Shown here: in pieces, positions 19,485 through 31,947 of the stretch
How the letters are laid out: each line of letters starts with the position of its first letter
Numbering within the stretch: the stretch's first letter is position 1
Assembly (NCBI RefSeq): GCF_914767665.1
Contig: NC_059504.1
Coordinates: 28,188,001-28,252,000 of the forward strand
Length of the DNA: 64,000 nucleotides
Reading direction: 5' to 3'
Source of the DNA: Harmonia axyridis
Lineage: Eukaryota; Arthropoda; Insecta; Coleoptera; Coccinellidae
The notes under the pieces: generated by a model
What the model saw: the letters and a program-made list of their open reading frames with translations, nothing else
What the model was told of the DNA's origin: nothing
Database searches by the model: none
Position numbers and translations under genes: made by a program

Positions 19485-20297
19485 TTTAAATTTGTCTTTA
19501 TAATATTTCTGTATATATTTGTATAATTTTTTCTACTGTATATAGTTTTTCATTTGAAATTTTCAATAAATTCTTCTTTCTGAGATTGTCTATTGAATCT
19601 TATTCTTCAATTTAGGATTTGATCCTTTTATCCTTGATATCCATATCTCGGTGAAATAGAAATTTCACCGATATTTTCATTCTGTCCATTACATATGTTT
19701 ATCTTTTCTAAGATAAACATTTCTAATGGACAGATTGAGAATATCAGTCCTGCCTAGACATAATTACTTCTAATGCTTAGAAATCCAAAAAAATTGGAAT
19801 GAAAGTCCGGTCAACTCCAGAATGCCCGCTATATTGAGTGAGAAAAAAAATGGAATCGGAAGAAATAATAAAGGAAAAACGTGTTTTTTTCATCTCAGGA
19901 ATATTAGGTTGAAATAAATGTATTGGCTGGTTAAAAATTTTAAGTTCGTTTGAAGATGGAAAATTTTTAGATAAGTAATTTTAGATTTAATTAGTTATTA
20001 GAGTTAATAGTTTCATTTCCACTTTTTCATTTTTGATGAAATTCTTCTAATTTCCCGAATTGAGTTCTGGAACCCTGAGAAAAGTCATTAGGATATTAAA
20101 AAGTCGAAATTTTATAACGGTTATGCGCACTAGTCACGACTTCTAACATTTCAGAAGGTAACATTTCTATAAGCATTACAATAAATTTCCTTACGAAATC
20201 TTTTCTCCAAATTCGTACTTTGTGTGTGTATAAATATTTTTTATTAATTTCTCAAGTCAAAATAAAAAGTTAATAATCTCATTCTGTTATATGTTAT

Positions 20298-20543
20298 ATG
20301 TCGACCTTCAACAGTTACCGCACAAGGCTTCAGCATATTCAGCGGGCTGGTAAATTCGTCGCTGTGTATATGAAACTTATCAAAATATCTAAAAGTAAGT
20401 TGCACATCATAATTTCAAAATTTCCTCGAAATTTTGTAGCTAACATTAAAAATGATTCAAATCCATATCATTCTTCTGAGAAAAAAATTTGTAATCACCA
20501 CCCATTAGAATTGATAAATAGGTACTTAATGGACTTTCTCTGA
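20298..20543 (+). CDS. 81-codon ORF, unit 11
   Basis: Intact; Asn5 for Lys5 (private) and Cys65 for Phe65. GACGTC upstream is changed to GACTTC. Confidence 0.3.
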   Translation: MSTFNSYRTRLQHIQRAGKFVAVYMKLIKISKSKLHIIISKFPRNFVANIKNDSNPYHSSEKKICNHHPLELINRYLMDFL

Positions 20544-20799
20544 AGACCCTTTGTGAAAAGGTATATAAACAAATTTCAATTCAGCAATAACTTCAGTTAG
20601 TTTAGTTATGTTAAGGCTTACAGAGGAAGAAGAAGAATTCCTGTGATTCTACTCGATGCTTTCTCGCACTATGGTCCCCCCTGTAGAGAGTGCTTACACA
20701 CGTTCAAGTTACTTCAATCAAGTAGGCTGTGCATTGATTATTTGCCACGAAAATAGTTTCATATTTCTTTTAAATTGAAAAAAGTGGGAATATAACAAA

Positions 20800-21342
20800 A
20801 TGGATAACAAGGTGATATTGAAAAAAAGATTGGCAAAACTGAAGAATTATTCGAACAATATGAGAAGAACATTACATCTCAAAAACCTTATTAGCAATAT
20901 AAGAAAACTTTCAGTTGAAGAATTGAATGAAATTGTTAATATATGGAAGAACGATAATAAGGAAAATAATCAACTAGACAATAATTTGGGTATTTTGTGT
21001 GTGAATTGCCCTGAGGATGAAGATGAAAGAAGAAAAGGCGAAGAACTGGCTAAAGAACATTTGGATTTATGTTTGCAAAGGGCATACCTTTTCAAAAAAA
21101 TGCTTGAATTTCCGGTATTCCAGATGAAAAATGGATTTCCGGTAATCAAATTTAACCAATATGATGTGTCTTTGAGACAAGGAAATGTTATTCTACCCAG
21201 AAAACATTATTTCTACCACACCTTACCAAATCGTGCAAAAAAATGCTATAATGATGAAACGATAGAATCAATGGCAGATTGGTTAATAACAAATAGTGCT
21301 TCCATAAATTATGACCAATTATATGAACAATTGTTAAATTAA
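20800..21342 (+). CDS. Array gene copy 12: 180-residue orphan protein
   Basis: Trp49 replaces Lys49 through three adjacent base changes (ATC AAG to ATA TGG). Leader is right-subfamily (TGA, TCA) but the 3' flank has the left-subfamily form (ctgaGattg). Confidence 0.6.
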   Translation: MDNKVILKKRLAKLKNYSNNMRRTLHLKNLISNIRKLSVEELNEIVNIWKNDNKENNQLDNNLGILCVNCPEDEDERRKGEELAKEHLDLCLQRAYLFKKMLEFPVFQMKNGFPVIKFNQYDVSLRQGNVILPRKHYFYHTLPNRAKKCYNDETIESMADWLITNSASINYDQLYEQLLN

Positions 21343-22155
21343 TTTAAATTTGTCTTTATAATATTTCTGTATATATTTGTATAATTTTTTCTACTGTATA
21401 TAGTTTTTCATTTGAAATTTTCAATAAATTCTTCTTTCTGAGATTGTCTATTGAATCTTATTCTTCAATTTAGGATTTGATCCTTTTATCCTTGATATCC
21501 ATATCTCGGTGAAATAGAAATTTCACCGATATTTTCATTCTGTCCATTACATATGTTTATCTTTTCTAAGATAAACATTTCTAATGGACAGATTGAGAAT
21601 ATCAGTCCTGCCTAGACATAATTACTTCTAATGCTTAGAAATCCAAAAAAATTGGAATGAAAGTCCGGTCAACTCCAGAATGCCCGCTATATTGAGTGAG
21701 AAAAAAAATGGAATCGGAAGAAATAATAAAGGAAAAAGGTGTTTTTTTCATCTCAGGAATATTAGGTTGAAATAAATGTATTGGCTGGTTAAAAATTTTA
21801 AGTTCGTTTGAAGATGGAAAATTTTTAGATAAGTAATTTTAGATTTAATTAGTTATTAGAGTTAATAGTTTCATTTCCACTTTTTCATTTTTGATGAAAT
21901 TCTTCTAATTTCCCGAATTGAGTTCTGGAACCCTGAGAAAAGTCATTAGGATATTAAAAAGTCGAAATTTTATAACGGTTATGCGCACTAGTCACGACGT
22001 CTAACATTTCAGAATGTAACATTTCTATAAGCATTACAATAAATTTCCTTACGAAATCTTTTCTCCAAATTCCTACTTTGTGTGTGTATAAATATTTTTT
22101 ATTAATTTCTCAAGTCAAAATAAAAAGTTAATAATCTGATTCTGTTATATGTTAT

Positions 22156-22302
22156 ATGTCGACCTTCAAAAGTTACCGCACAAGGCTTCAGCATATTCAG
22201 CGGGCTGGTAAATTCGTCGCTGTGTATATGAAACTTATCAAAATATCTAAAAGTAAGTTGCACATCATAATTTCAAAATTTCCTCCAAAATTTTGTAGCT
22301 AA
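22156..22302 (+). pseudogene. 81-codon ORF, unit 12, frameshifted
   Basis: CCTCGAAATTTT is replaced by CCTCCAAAATTTT, a one-base gain that ends the frame at TAA 22300-22302 after 48 codons. The usual terminal TGA is also TGG near 22401. Both lie after the donor. Confidence 0.4.
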
Positions 22303-22658
22303 CATTAAAAATGATTCAAATCCATATCATTCATCTGAGAAAAAAATTTTTAATCACCACCCATTAGAATTGATAAATAGGTACTTAATGGACTTTCTCT
22401 GGAGACCCTTTGTGAAAAGGTATATAAACAAATTTCAATTCAGCAATAACTTCAGTTAGTTTAGTTATGTTAAGGCTTACAGAGGAAGAAGAAGAATTCC
22501 TGTAATTCTACTCGATGCTTTCTCGCACTATGGTCCCACCTGTAGAGAGTGCTTACACACGTTCAAGTTACTTCAATCAAGTAGGCTGTGCATTGATTAT
22601 TTGCCACGAAAATAGTTTCATATTTTTTTTAAATTGAAAAAAGTGGGAATATAACAAA

Positions 22659-23201
22659 ATGGATAACAAAGTGATATTGAAAAAAAGATTGGCAAAACTG
22701 AAGAATTATTCGAACAATATGAGAAGAACATTACATCTCAAAAACCTTATTAGCAATATAAGAAAACTTTCCGTTGAAGAATTGAATGAAATTGTTAATA
22801 TCAAGAAGAACGATAATAAGGAAAATAATCAACTAGACAATAATTTGGGTATTTTGTGTGTGAATTGCCCTGAGGATGAAGATGAAAGAAGAAAAGGCGA
22901 AGAACTGGCTAAAGAACATTTGGATTTATGTTTGCAAAGGGCATACCTTTTCAAAAAAATGCTTGAATTTCCGGTATTCCAGATGAAAAATGGATTTCCG
23001 GTAATCAAATTTAACCAATATGATGTGTCTTTGAGACAAGGAAATGTTATTCTACCCAGAAAACATTATTTCTACCACACCTTACCAAATCGTGCAAAAA
23101 AATGCTATAATGATGAAACGATAGAATCAATGGCAGATTGGTTAATAACAAATAGTGCTTCCATAAATTATGACCAATTATATGAACAATTGTTAAATTA
23201 A
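22659..23201 (+). CDS. Array gene copy 13: 180-residue orphan protein
   Basis: Consensus protein; Lys4 AAA. The long hairpin after it carries the only stem change seen, at 23455. Confidence 0.65.
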   Translation: MDNKVILKKRLAKLKNYSNNMRRTLHLKNLISNIRKLSVEELNEIVNIKKNDNKENNQLDNNLGILCVNCPEDEDERRKGEELAKEHLDLCLQRAYLFKKMLEFPVFQMKNGFPVIKFNQYDVSLRQGNVILPRKHYFYHTLPNRAKKCYNDETIESMADWLITNSASINYDQLYEQLLN

Positions 23202-24013
23202 TTTAAATTTGTCTTTATAATATTTCTGTATATATTTGTATAATTTTTTCTACTGTATATAGTTTTTCATTTGAAATTTTCAATAAATTCTTCTTTCTGA
23301 GATTGTCTATTGAATCTTATTCTTCAATTTAGGATTTGATCCTTTTATCCTTGATATCCATATCTCGGTGAAATAGAAATTTCACCGATATTTTCATTCT
23401 GTCCATTACATATGTTTATCTTTTCTAAGATAAACATTTCTAATGGACAGATTGTGAATATCAGTCCTGCCTAGACATAATTACTTCTAATGCTTAGAAA
23501 TCCAAAAAAATTGGAATGAAAGTCCGGTCAACTCCAGAATGCCCGCTATATTGAGTGAGAAAAAAAATGGAATCGGAAGAAATAATAAAGGAAAAACGTG
23601 TTTTTTCATCTCAGGAATATTAGGTTGAAATAAATGTATTGGCTGGTTAAAAATTTTAAGTTCGTTTGAAGATGGAAAATTTTTAGATAAGTAATTTTAG
23701 ATTTAATTAGGTATTAGAGTTAATAGTTTCATTTCCACTTTTTCATTTTTGATGAAATTCTTCTAATTTCCCGAATTGAGTTCTGGAACCCTGAGAAAAG
23801 TCATTAGGATATTTAAAAGTCGAAATTTTATAACGGTTATGCGCACTAGTCACGACGTCTAACATTTCAGAAGGTAACATTTCTATAAGCATTACAATAA
23901 ATTTCCTTACGAAATCTTTTCTCCAAATTCCTACTTTGTGTGTATATAAATATTTTTTTTTAATTTCTCAAGTCAAAATAAAAAGTTAATAATCTCATTC
24001 TGTTATATGTTAT

Positions 24014-24160
24014 ATGTCGACCTTCAAAAGTTACCGCACAAGGCTTCAGCATATTCAGCGGGCTGGTAAATTCGTCGCTGTGTATATGAAACTTATCAAA
24101 ATATCTAAAAGTAAGTTGCACATCATAATTTCAAAATTTCCTCCAAAATTTTGTAGCTAA
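24014..24160 (+). pseudogene. 81-codon ORF, unit 13, frameshifted
   Basis: Same CCTCC insertion and TGG change as unit 12, so the two units are recent relatives. Promoter 2 differs slightly (TGTGTATATAAATA, with a longer T-run). Confidence 0.4.
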
Positions 24161-24516
24161 CATTAAAAATGATTCAAATCCATATCATTCATCTGAGAAA
24201 AAAATTTTTAATCACCACCCATTAGAATTGATAAATAGGTACTTAATGGACTTTCTCTGGAGGCCCTTTGTGAAAAGGTATATAAACAAATTTCAATTCA
24301 GCAATAACTTCAGTTAGTTTAGTTATGTTAAGGCTTACAGAGGAAGAAGAAGAATTCCTGTAATTCTACTCGATGCTTTCTCGCACTATGGTCCCACCTG
24401 TAGAGAGTGCTTACACACGTTCAAGTTACTTCAATCAAGTAGGCTGTGCATTGATTATTTGCCACGAAAATAGTTTCATATTTTTTTTAAATTGAAAAAA
24501 GTGGGAATATAACAAA

Positions 24517-25059
24517 ATGGATAACAAAGTGATATTGAAAAAAAGATTGGCAAAACTGAAGAATTATTCGAACAATATGAGAAGAACATTACATCTCAAA
24601 AACCTTATTAGCAATATAAGAAAACTTTCCGTTGAAGAATTGAATGAAATTGTTAATATCAAGAAGAACGATAATAAGGAAAATAATCAACTAGACAATA
24701 ATTTGGGTATTTTGTGTGTGAATTGCCCTGAGGATGAAGATGAAAGAAGAAAAGGCGAAGAACTGGCTAAAGAACATTTGGATTTATGTTTGCAAAGGGC
24801 ATACCTTTTCAAAAAAATGCTTGAATTTCCGGTATTCCAGATGAAAAATGGATTTCCGGTAATCAAATTTAACCAATATGATGTGTCTTTGAGACAAGGA
24901 AATGTTATTCTACCCAGAAAACATTATTTCTACCACACCTTACCAAATCGTGCAAAAAAATGCTATAATGATGAAACGATAGAATCAATGGCAGATTGGT
25001 TAATAACAAATAGTGCTTCCATAAATTATGACCAATTATATGAACAATTGTTAAATTAA
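24517..25059 (+). CDS. Array gene copy 14: 180-residue orphan protein
   Basis: Consensus protein; Lys4 AAA. This is the last copy of the left subfamily before the uniform right part. Confidence 0.65.
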   Translation: MDNKVILKKRLAKLKNYSNNMRRTLHLKNLISNIRKLSVEELNEIVNIKKNDNKENNQLDNNLGILCVNCPEDEDERRKGEELAKEHLDLCLQRAYLFKKMLEFPVFQMKNGFPVIKFNQYDVSLRQGNVILPRKHYFYHTLPNRAKKCYNDETIESMADWLITNSASINYDQLYEQLLN

Positions 25060-25872
25060 TTTAAATTTGTCTTTATAATATTTCTGTATATATTTGTATA
25101 ATTTTTTCTACTGTATATAGTTTTTCATTTGAAATTTTCAATAAATTCTTCTTTCTGAGATTGTCTATTGAATCTTATTCTTCAATTTAGGATTTGATCC
25201 TTTTATCCTTGATATCCATATCTCGGTGAAATAGAAATTTCACCGATATTTTCATTCTGTCCATTACATATGTTTATCTTTTCTAAGATAAACATTTCTA
25301 ATGGACAGATTGAGAATATCAGTCCTGCCTAGACATAATTACTTCTAATGCTTAGAAATCCAAAAAAATTGGAATGAAAGTCCGGTCAACTCCAGAATGC
25401 CCGCTATATTGAGTGAGAAAAAAAATGGAATCGGAAGAAATAATAAAGGAAAAACGTGTTTTTTTCATCTCAGGAATATTAGGTTGAAATAAATGTATTG
25501 GCTGGTTAAAAATTTTAAGTTCGTTTGAAGATGGAAAATTTTTAGATAAGTAATTTTAGATTTAATTAGTTATTAGAGGTAATAGTTTCATTTCCACTTT
25601 TTCATTTTTGATGAAATTCTTCTAATTTCCCGAATTGAGTTCTGGAACCCTGAGAAAAGTCATTAGGATATTTAAAAGTCGAAATTTTATAACGGTTATG
25701 CGCACTAGTCACGACGTCTAACATTTCAGAAGGTAACATTTCTATAAGCATTACAATAAATTTCCTTACGAAATCTTTTCTCAAAATTCGTACTTTGTGT
25801 GTGTATAAATATTTTTTATTAATTTCTCAAGTCAAAATGAAAAGTTAATAATCTCATTCTGTTATATGTTAT

Positions 25873-26118
25873 ATGTCGACCTTCAAAAGTTACCGCACAA
25901 GGCTTCAGCATATTCAGCAGGCTGGTAAATTCGTCGCTGTGTATATGAAACTTATCAAAATATCTAAAAGTAAGTTGCACATCATAATTTCAAAATTTCC
26001 TCGAAATTTTGTAGCTAACATTAAAAATGATTCAAATCCATATCATTCTTCTGAGAAAAAAATTTTTAATCACCACCCATTAGAATTGATAAATAGGTAC
26101 TTAATGGACTTTCTCTGA
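25873..26118 (+). CDS. 81-codon ORF, unit 14
   Basis: Intact; Gln16, Pro56. The unit switches here to right-subfamily markers. Confidence 0.3.
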   Translation: MSTFKSYRTRLQHIQQAGKFVAVYMKLIKISKSKLHIIISKFPRNFVANIKNDSNPYHSSEKKIFNHHPLELINRYLMDFL

Positions 26119-26374
26119 AGACCCTTTGTGAAAAGGTATATAAACAAATTTCAATTCAGCAATAACTTCAGTTAGTTTAGTTATGTTAAGGCTTACAGAG
26201 GAAGAAGAAGAATTCCTGTGATTCTACTCGATGCTTTCTCGCACTATGGTCCCACCTGTAGAGAGTGCTTACACACGTTCAAGTTACTTCAATCAAGTAG
26301 GCTGTGCATTGATTATTTGCCACGAAAATAGTTTCATATTTTTTTTAAATTGAAAAAAGTGGGAATATAACAAA

Positions 26375-26917
26375 ATGGATAACAAGGTGATATTGAAAAA
26401 AAGATTGGCAAAACTGAAGAATTATTCGAACAATATGAGAAGAACATTACATCTCAAAAACCTTATTAGCAATATAAGAAAACTTTCAGTTGAAGAATTG
26501 AATGAAATTGTTAATATCAAGAAGAACGATAATAAGGAAAATAATCAACTAGACAATAATTTGGGTATTTTGTGTGTGAATTGCCCTGAGGATGAAGATG
26601 AAAGAAGAAAAGCCGAAGAACTGGCTAAAGAACATTTGGATTTATGTTTGCAAAGGGCATACCTTTTCAAAAAAATGCTTGAATTTCCGGTATTCCAGAT
26701 GAAAAATGGATTTCCGGTAATCAAATTTAACCAATATGATGTGTCTTTGAGACAAGGAAATGTTATTCTACCCAGAAAACATTATTTCTACCACACCTTA
26801 CCAAATCGTGCAAAAAAATGCTATAATGATGAAACGATAGAATCAATGGCAGATTGGTTAATAACAAATAGTGCTTCCATAAATTATGACCAATTATATG
26901 AACAATTGTTAAATTAA
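26375..26917 (+). CDS. Array gene copy 15: 180-residue orphan protein
   Basis: Ala80 replaces Gly80 (private). First of the unbroken run of copies with uORF stop TGA and Ser38 TCA. Confidence 0.65.
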   Translation: MDNKVILKKRLAKLKNYSNNMRRTLHLKNLISNIRKLSVEELNEIVNIKKNDNKENNQLDNNLGILCVNCPEDEDERRKAEELAKEHLDLCLQRAYLFKKMLEFPVFQMKNGFPVIKFNQYDVSLRQGNVILPRKHYFYHTLPNRAKKCYNDETIESMADWLITNSASINYDQLYEQLLN

Positions 26918-27730
26918 TTTAAATTTGTCTTTATAATATTTCTGTATATATTTGTATAATTTTTTCTACTGTATATAGTTTTTCATTTGAAATTTTCAAT
27001 AAATTCTTCTTTCTGAAATTGTCTATTGAATCTTATTCTTCAATTTAGGATTTGATCCTTTTATCCTTGATATCCATATCTCGGTGAAATAGAAATTTCA
27101 CCGATATTTTCATTCTGTCCATTACATATGTTTATCTTTTCTAAGATAAACATTTCTAATGGACAGATTGAGAATATCAGTCCTGCCTAGACATAATTAC
27201 TTCTAATGCTTAGAAATCCAAAAAAATTGGAATGAAAGTCCGGTCAACTCCAGAATGCCCGCTATATTGAGTGAGAAAAAAAATGGAATCGGAAGAAATA
27301 ATAAAGGAAAAACGTGTTTTTTTCATCTCAGGAATATTAGGTTGAAATAAATGTATTGGCTGGTTAAAAATTTTAAGTTCGTTTGAAGATGGAAAATTTT
27401 TAGATAAGTAATTTTAGATTTAATTAGTTATTAGAGTTAATAGTTTCATTTCCACTTTTTCATTTTTGATGAAATTCTTCTAATTTCCCGAATTGAGTTC
27501 TGGAACCCTGAGAAAAGTCATTAGGATATTAAAAAGTCGAAATTTTATAACGGTTATGCGCACTAGTCACGACGTCTAACATTTCAGAAGGTAACATTTC
27601 TATAAGCATTACAATAAATTTCTTTACGAAATCTTTTCTCCAAATTCGTACATTGTGTGTGTATAAATATTTTTTATTCATTTCTCAAGTCAAAATAAAA
27701 AGTTAATAATCTCATTCTGTTATATGTTAT

Positions 27731-27940
27731 ATGTCGACCTTCAAAAGTTACCGCACAAGGCTTCAGCATATTCAGCGGGCTGGTAAATTCGTCGCTGTGT
27801 ATATGAAACTTATCAAAATATCTAAAAGTAAGTTGCACATCATAATTTCAAAATTTCCTCGAAATTTTGTAGCTAACATTAAAAATGATTCAAATCCATA
27901 TCATTCTTCTGAGAAAAAATTTTTAATCACCACCCATTAG
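27731..27940 (+). pseudogene. 81-codon ORF, unit 15, frameshifted
   Basis: One A is lost from the run near 27918, ending the frame after 69 codons. The lesion is after the donor. Confidence 0.35.
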
Positions 27941-28231
27941 AATTGATAAATAGGTACTTAATGGACTTTCTCTGAAGACCCTTTGTGAAAAGGTATATAA
28001 ACAAATTTCAATTCAGCAATAACTTCAGTTAGTTTAGTTATGTTGAGGCTTACAGAGGAAGAAGAAGAATTCCTGTGATTCTACTCGATGCTTTCTCGCA
28101 CTATGGTCCCACCTGTAGAGAGTGCTTACACACGTTCAAGTTACTTCAATCAAGTAGGCTGTGCATTGATTATTTGCCACGAAAATAGTTTCATATTTTT
28201 TTTAAATTGAAAAAAGTGGGAATATAACAAA

Positions 28232-28774
28232 ATGGATAACAAGGTGATATTGAAAAAAAGATTGGCAAAACTGAAGAATTATTCGAACAATATGAGAAGA
28301 ACATTACATCTCAAAAACCTTATTAGCAATATAAGAAAACTTTCAGTTGAAGAATTGAATGAAATTGTTAATATCAAGAAGAACGATAATAAGGAAAATA
28401 ATCAACTAGACAATAATTTGGGTATTTTGTGTGTGAATTGCCCTGAGGATGAAGATGAAAGAAGAAAAGGCGAAGAACTGGCTAAAGAACATTTGGATTT
28501 ATGTTTGCAAAGGGCATACCTTTTCAAAAAAAAGCTTGAATTTCCGGTATTCCAGATGAAAAATGGATTTCCGGTAATCAAATTTAACCAATATGATGTG
28601 TCTTTGAGACAAGGAAATGTTATTCTACCCAGAAAACATTATTTCTACCACACCTTACCAAATCGTGCAAAAAAATGCTATAATGATGAAACGATAGAAT
28701 CAATGGCAGATTGGTTAATAACAAATAGTGCTTCCATAAATTATGACCAATTATATGAACAATTGTTAAATTAA
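28232..28774 (+). CDS. Array gene copy 16: 180-residue orphan protein, Lys101 form
   Basis: First copy with Lys101 (AAG for ATG), which creates an AAGCTT site and lengthens the local A-run. Upstream ORF 1 has TTG at Leu2. Confidence 0.65.
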   Translation: MDNKVILKKRLAKLKNYSNNMRRTLHLKNLISNIRKLSVEELNEIVNIKKNDNKENNQLDNNLGILCVNCPEDEDERRKGEELAKEHLDLCLQRAYLFKKKLEFPVFQMKNGFPVIKFNQYDVSLRQGNVILPRKHYFYHTLPNRAKKCYNDETIESMADWLITNSASINYDQLYEQLLN

Positions 28775-29587
28775 TTTAAATTTGTCTTTATAATATTTCT
28801 GTATATATTTGTATAATTTTTTCTACTGTATATAGTTTTTCATTTGAAATTTTCAATAAATTCTTCTTTCTGAAATTGTCTATTGAATCTTATTCTTCAA
28901 TTTAGGATTTGATCCTTTTATCCTTGATATCCATATCTCGGTGAAATAGAAATTTCACCGATATTTTCATTCTGTCCATTACATATGTTTATCTTTTCTA
29001 AGATAAACATTTCTAATGGACAGATTGAGAATATCAGTCCTGCCTAGACATAATTACTTCTAATGCTTAGAAATCCAAAAAAATTGGAATGAAAGTCCGG
29101 TCAACTCCAGAATGCCCGCTATATTGAGTGAGAAAAAAAATGGAATCGGAAGAAATAATAAAGGAAAAACGTGTTTTTTTCATCTCAGGAATATTAGGTT
29201 GAAATAAATGTATTGGCTGGTTAAAAATTTTAAGTTCGTTTGAAGATGGAAAATTTTTAGATAAGTAATTTTAGATTTAATTAGGTATTAGAGTTAATAG
29301 TTTCATTTCCACTTTTTCATTTTTGATGAAATTCTTCTAATTTCCCGAATTGAGTTCTGGAACCCTGAGAAAAGTCATTAGGATATTAAAAAGTCGAAAT
29401 TTTATAACGGTTATGCGCACTAGTCACGACGTCTAACATTTCAGAAGGTAACATTTCTATAAGCATTACAATAAATTTCCTTACGAAATCTTTTCTCCAA
29501 ATTCGTACTTTGTGTGTGTATAAATATTTTTCATTAATTTCTCAAGTCAAAATAAAAAGTTAATAATCTCATTCTGTTATATGTTAT

Positions 29588-29833
29588 ATGTCGACCTTCA
29601 AAAGTTACCGCACAAGGCTTCAGCATATTCAGCAGGCTGGTAAATTCGTCGCTGTGTATATGAAACTTATCAAAATATCTAAAAGTAAGTTGCACATCAT
29701 AATTTCAAAATTTCCTCGAAATTTTGTAGCTAACATTAAAAATGATTCAAATCCATATCATTCTTCTGAGAAAAAAATTTGTAATCACCACCCATTAGAA
29801 TTGATAAATAGGTACTTAATGGACTTTCTCTGA
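29588..29833 (+). CDS. 81-codon ORF, unit 16
   Basis: Intact; Gln16 and Cys65. Promoter 2 region reads atttttCatt instead of attttttatt. Confidence 0.3.
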   Translation: MSTFKSYRTRLQHIQQAGKFVAVYMKLIKISKSKLHIIISKFPRNFVANIKNDSNPYHSSEKKICNHHPLELINRYLMDFL

Positions 29834-30089
29834 AGACCCTTTGTGAAAAGGTATATAAACAAATTTCAATTCAGCAATAACTTCAGTTAGTTTAGTTATG
29901 TTAAGGCTTACAGAGGAAGAAGAAGAATTCCTGTGATTCTACTCGATGCTTTCTCGCACTATGGTCCCACCTGTAGAGAGTGCTTACACACGTTCAAGTT
30001 ACTTCAATCAAGTAGGCTGTGCATTGATTATTTGCCACGAAAATAGTTTCATATTTTTTTTAAATTGAAAAAAGTGGGAATATAACAAA

Positions 30090-30632
30090 ATGGATAACAA
30101 GGTGATATTGAAAAAAAGATTGGCAAAACTGAAGAATTATTCGAACAATATGAGAAGAACATTACATCTCAAAAACCTTATTAGCAATATAAGAAAACTT
30201 TCAGTTGAAGAATTGAATGAAATTGTTAATATCAAGAAGAACGATAATAAGGAAAATAATCAACTAGACAATAATTTGGGTATTTTGTGTGTGAATTGCC
30301 CTGAGGATGAAGATGAAAGAAGAAAAGGCGAAGAACTGGCTAAAGAACATTTGGATTTATGTTTGCAAAGGGCATACCTTTTCAAAAAAAAGCTTGAATT
30401 TCCGGTATTCCAGATGAAAAATGGATTTCCGGTAATCAAATTTAACCAATATGATGTGTCTTTGAGACAAGGAAATGTTATTCTACCCAGAAAACATTAT
30501 TTCTACCACACCTTACCAAATCGTGCAAAAAAATGCTATAATGATGAAACGATAGAATCAATGGCAGATTGGTTAATAACAAATAGTGCTTCCATAAATT
30601 ATGACCAATTATATGAACAATTGTTAAATTAA
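30090..30632 (+). CDS. Array gene copy 17: 180-residue orphan protein, Lys101 form
   Basis: Same protein as copy 16. Belongs to the nearly identical block of copies 16-19. Confidence 0.65.
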   Translation: MDNKVILKKRLAKLKNYSNNMRRTLHLKNLISNIRKLSVEELNEIVNIKKNDNKENNQLDNNLGILCVNCPEDEDERRKGEELAKEHLDLCLQRAYLFKKKLEFPVFQMKNGFPVIKFNQYDVSLRQGNVILPRKHYFYHTLPNRAKKCYNDETIESMADWLITNSASINYDQLYEQLLN

Positions 30633-31445
30633 TTTAAATTTGTCTTTATAATATTTCTGTATATATTTGTATAATTTTTTCTACTGTATATAGTTTTTCA
30701 TTTGAAATTTTCAATAAATTCTTCTTTCTGAAATTGTCTATTGAATCTTATTCTTCAATTTAGGATTTGATCCTTTTATCCTTGATATCCATATCTCGGT
30801 GAAATAGAAATTTCACCGATATTTTCATTCTGTCCATTACATATGTTTATCTTTTCTAAGATAAACATTTCTAATGGACAGATTGAGAATATCAGTCCTG
30901 CCTAGACATAATTACTTCTAATGCTTAGAAATCCAAAAAAATTGGAATGAAAGTCCGGTCAACTCCAGAATGCCCGCTATATTGAGTGAGAAAAAAAATG
31001 GAATCGGAAGAAATAATAAAGGAAAAACGTGTTTTTTTCATCTCAGGAATATTAGGTTGAAATAAATGTATTGGCTGGTTAAAAATTTTAAGTTCGTTTG
31101 AAGATGGAAAATTTTTAGATAAGTAATTTTAGATTTAATTAGGTATTAGAGTTAATAGTTTCATTTCCACTTTTTCATTTTTGATGAAATTCTTCTAATT
31201 TCCCGAATTGAGTTCTGGAACCCTGAGAAAAGTCATTAGGATATTAAAAAGTCGAAATTTTATAACGGTTATGCGCACTAGTCACGACGTCTAACATTTC
31301 AGAAGGTAACATTTCTATAAGCATTACAATAAATTTCCTTACGAAATCTTTTCTCCAAATTCGTACTTTGTGTGTGTATAAATATTTTTCATTAATTTCT
31401 CAAGTCAAAATAAAAAGTTAATAATCTCATTCTGTTATATGTTAT

Positions 31446-31691
31446 ATGTCGACCTTCAAAAGTTACCGCACAAGGCTTCAGCATATTCAGCAGGCTGGTA
31501 AATTCGTCGCTGTGTATATGAAACTTATCAAAATATCTAAAAGTAAGTTGCACATCATAATTTCAAAATTTCCTCGAAATTTTGTAGCTAACATTAAAAA
31601 TGATTCAAATCCATATCATTCTTCTGAGAAAAAAATTTGTAATCACCACCCATTAGAATTGATAAATAGGTACTTAATGGACTTTCTCTGA
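31446..31691 (+). CDS. 81-codon ORF, unit 17
   Basis: Intact; Gln16 and Cys65, same as unit 16. Confidence 0.3.
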   Translation: MSTFKSYRTRLQHIQQAGKFVAVYMKLIKISKSKLHIIISKFPRNFVANIKNDSNPYHSSEKKICNHHPLELINRYLMDFL

Positions 31692-31947
31692 AGACCCTTT
31701 GTGAAAAGGTATATAAACAAATTTCAATTCAGCAATAACTTCAGTTAGTTTAGTTATGTTAAGGCTTACAGAGGAAGAAGAAGAATTCCTGTGATTCTAC
31801 TCGATGCTTTCTCGCACTATGGTCCCACCTGTAGAGAGTGCTTACACACGTTCAAGTTACTTCAATCAAGTAGGCTGTGCATTGATTATTTGCCACGAAA
31901 ATAGTTTCATATTTTTTTTAAATTGAAAAAAGTGGGAATATAACAAA

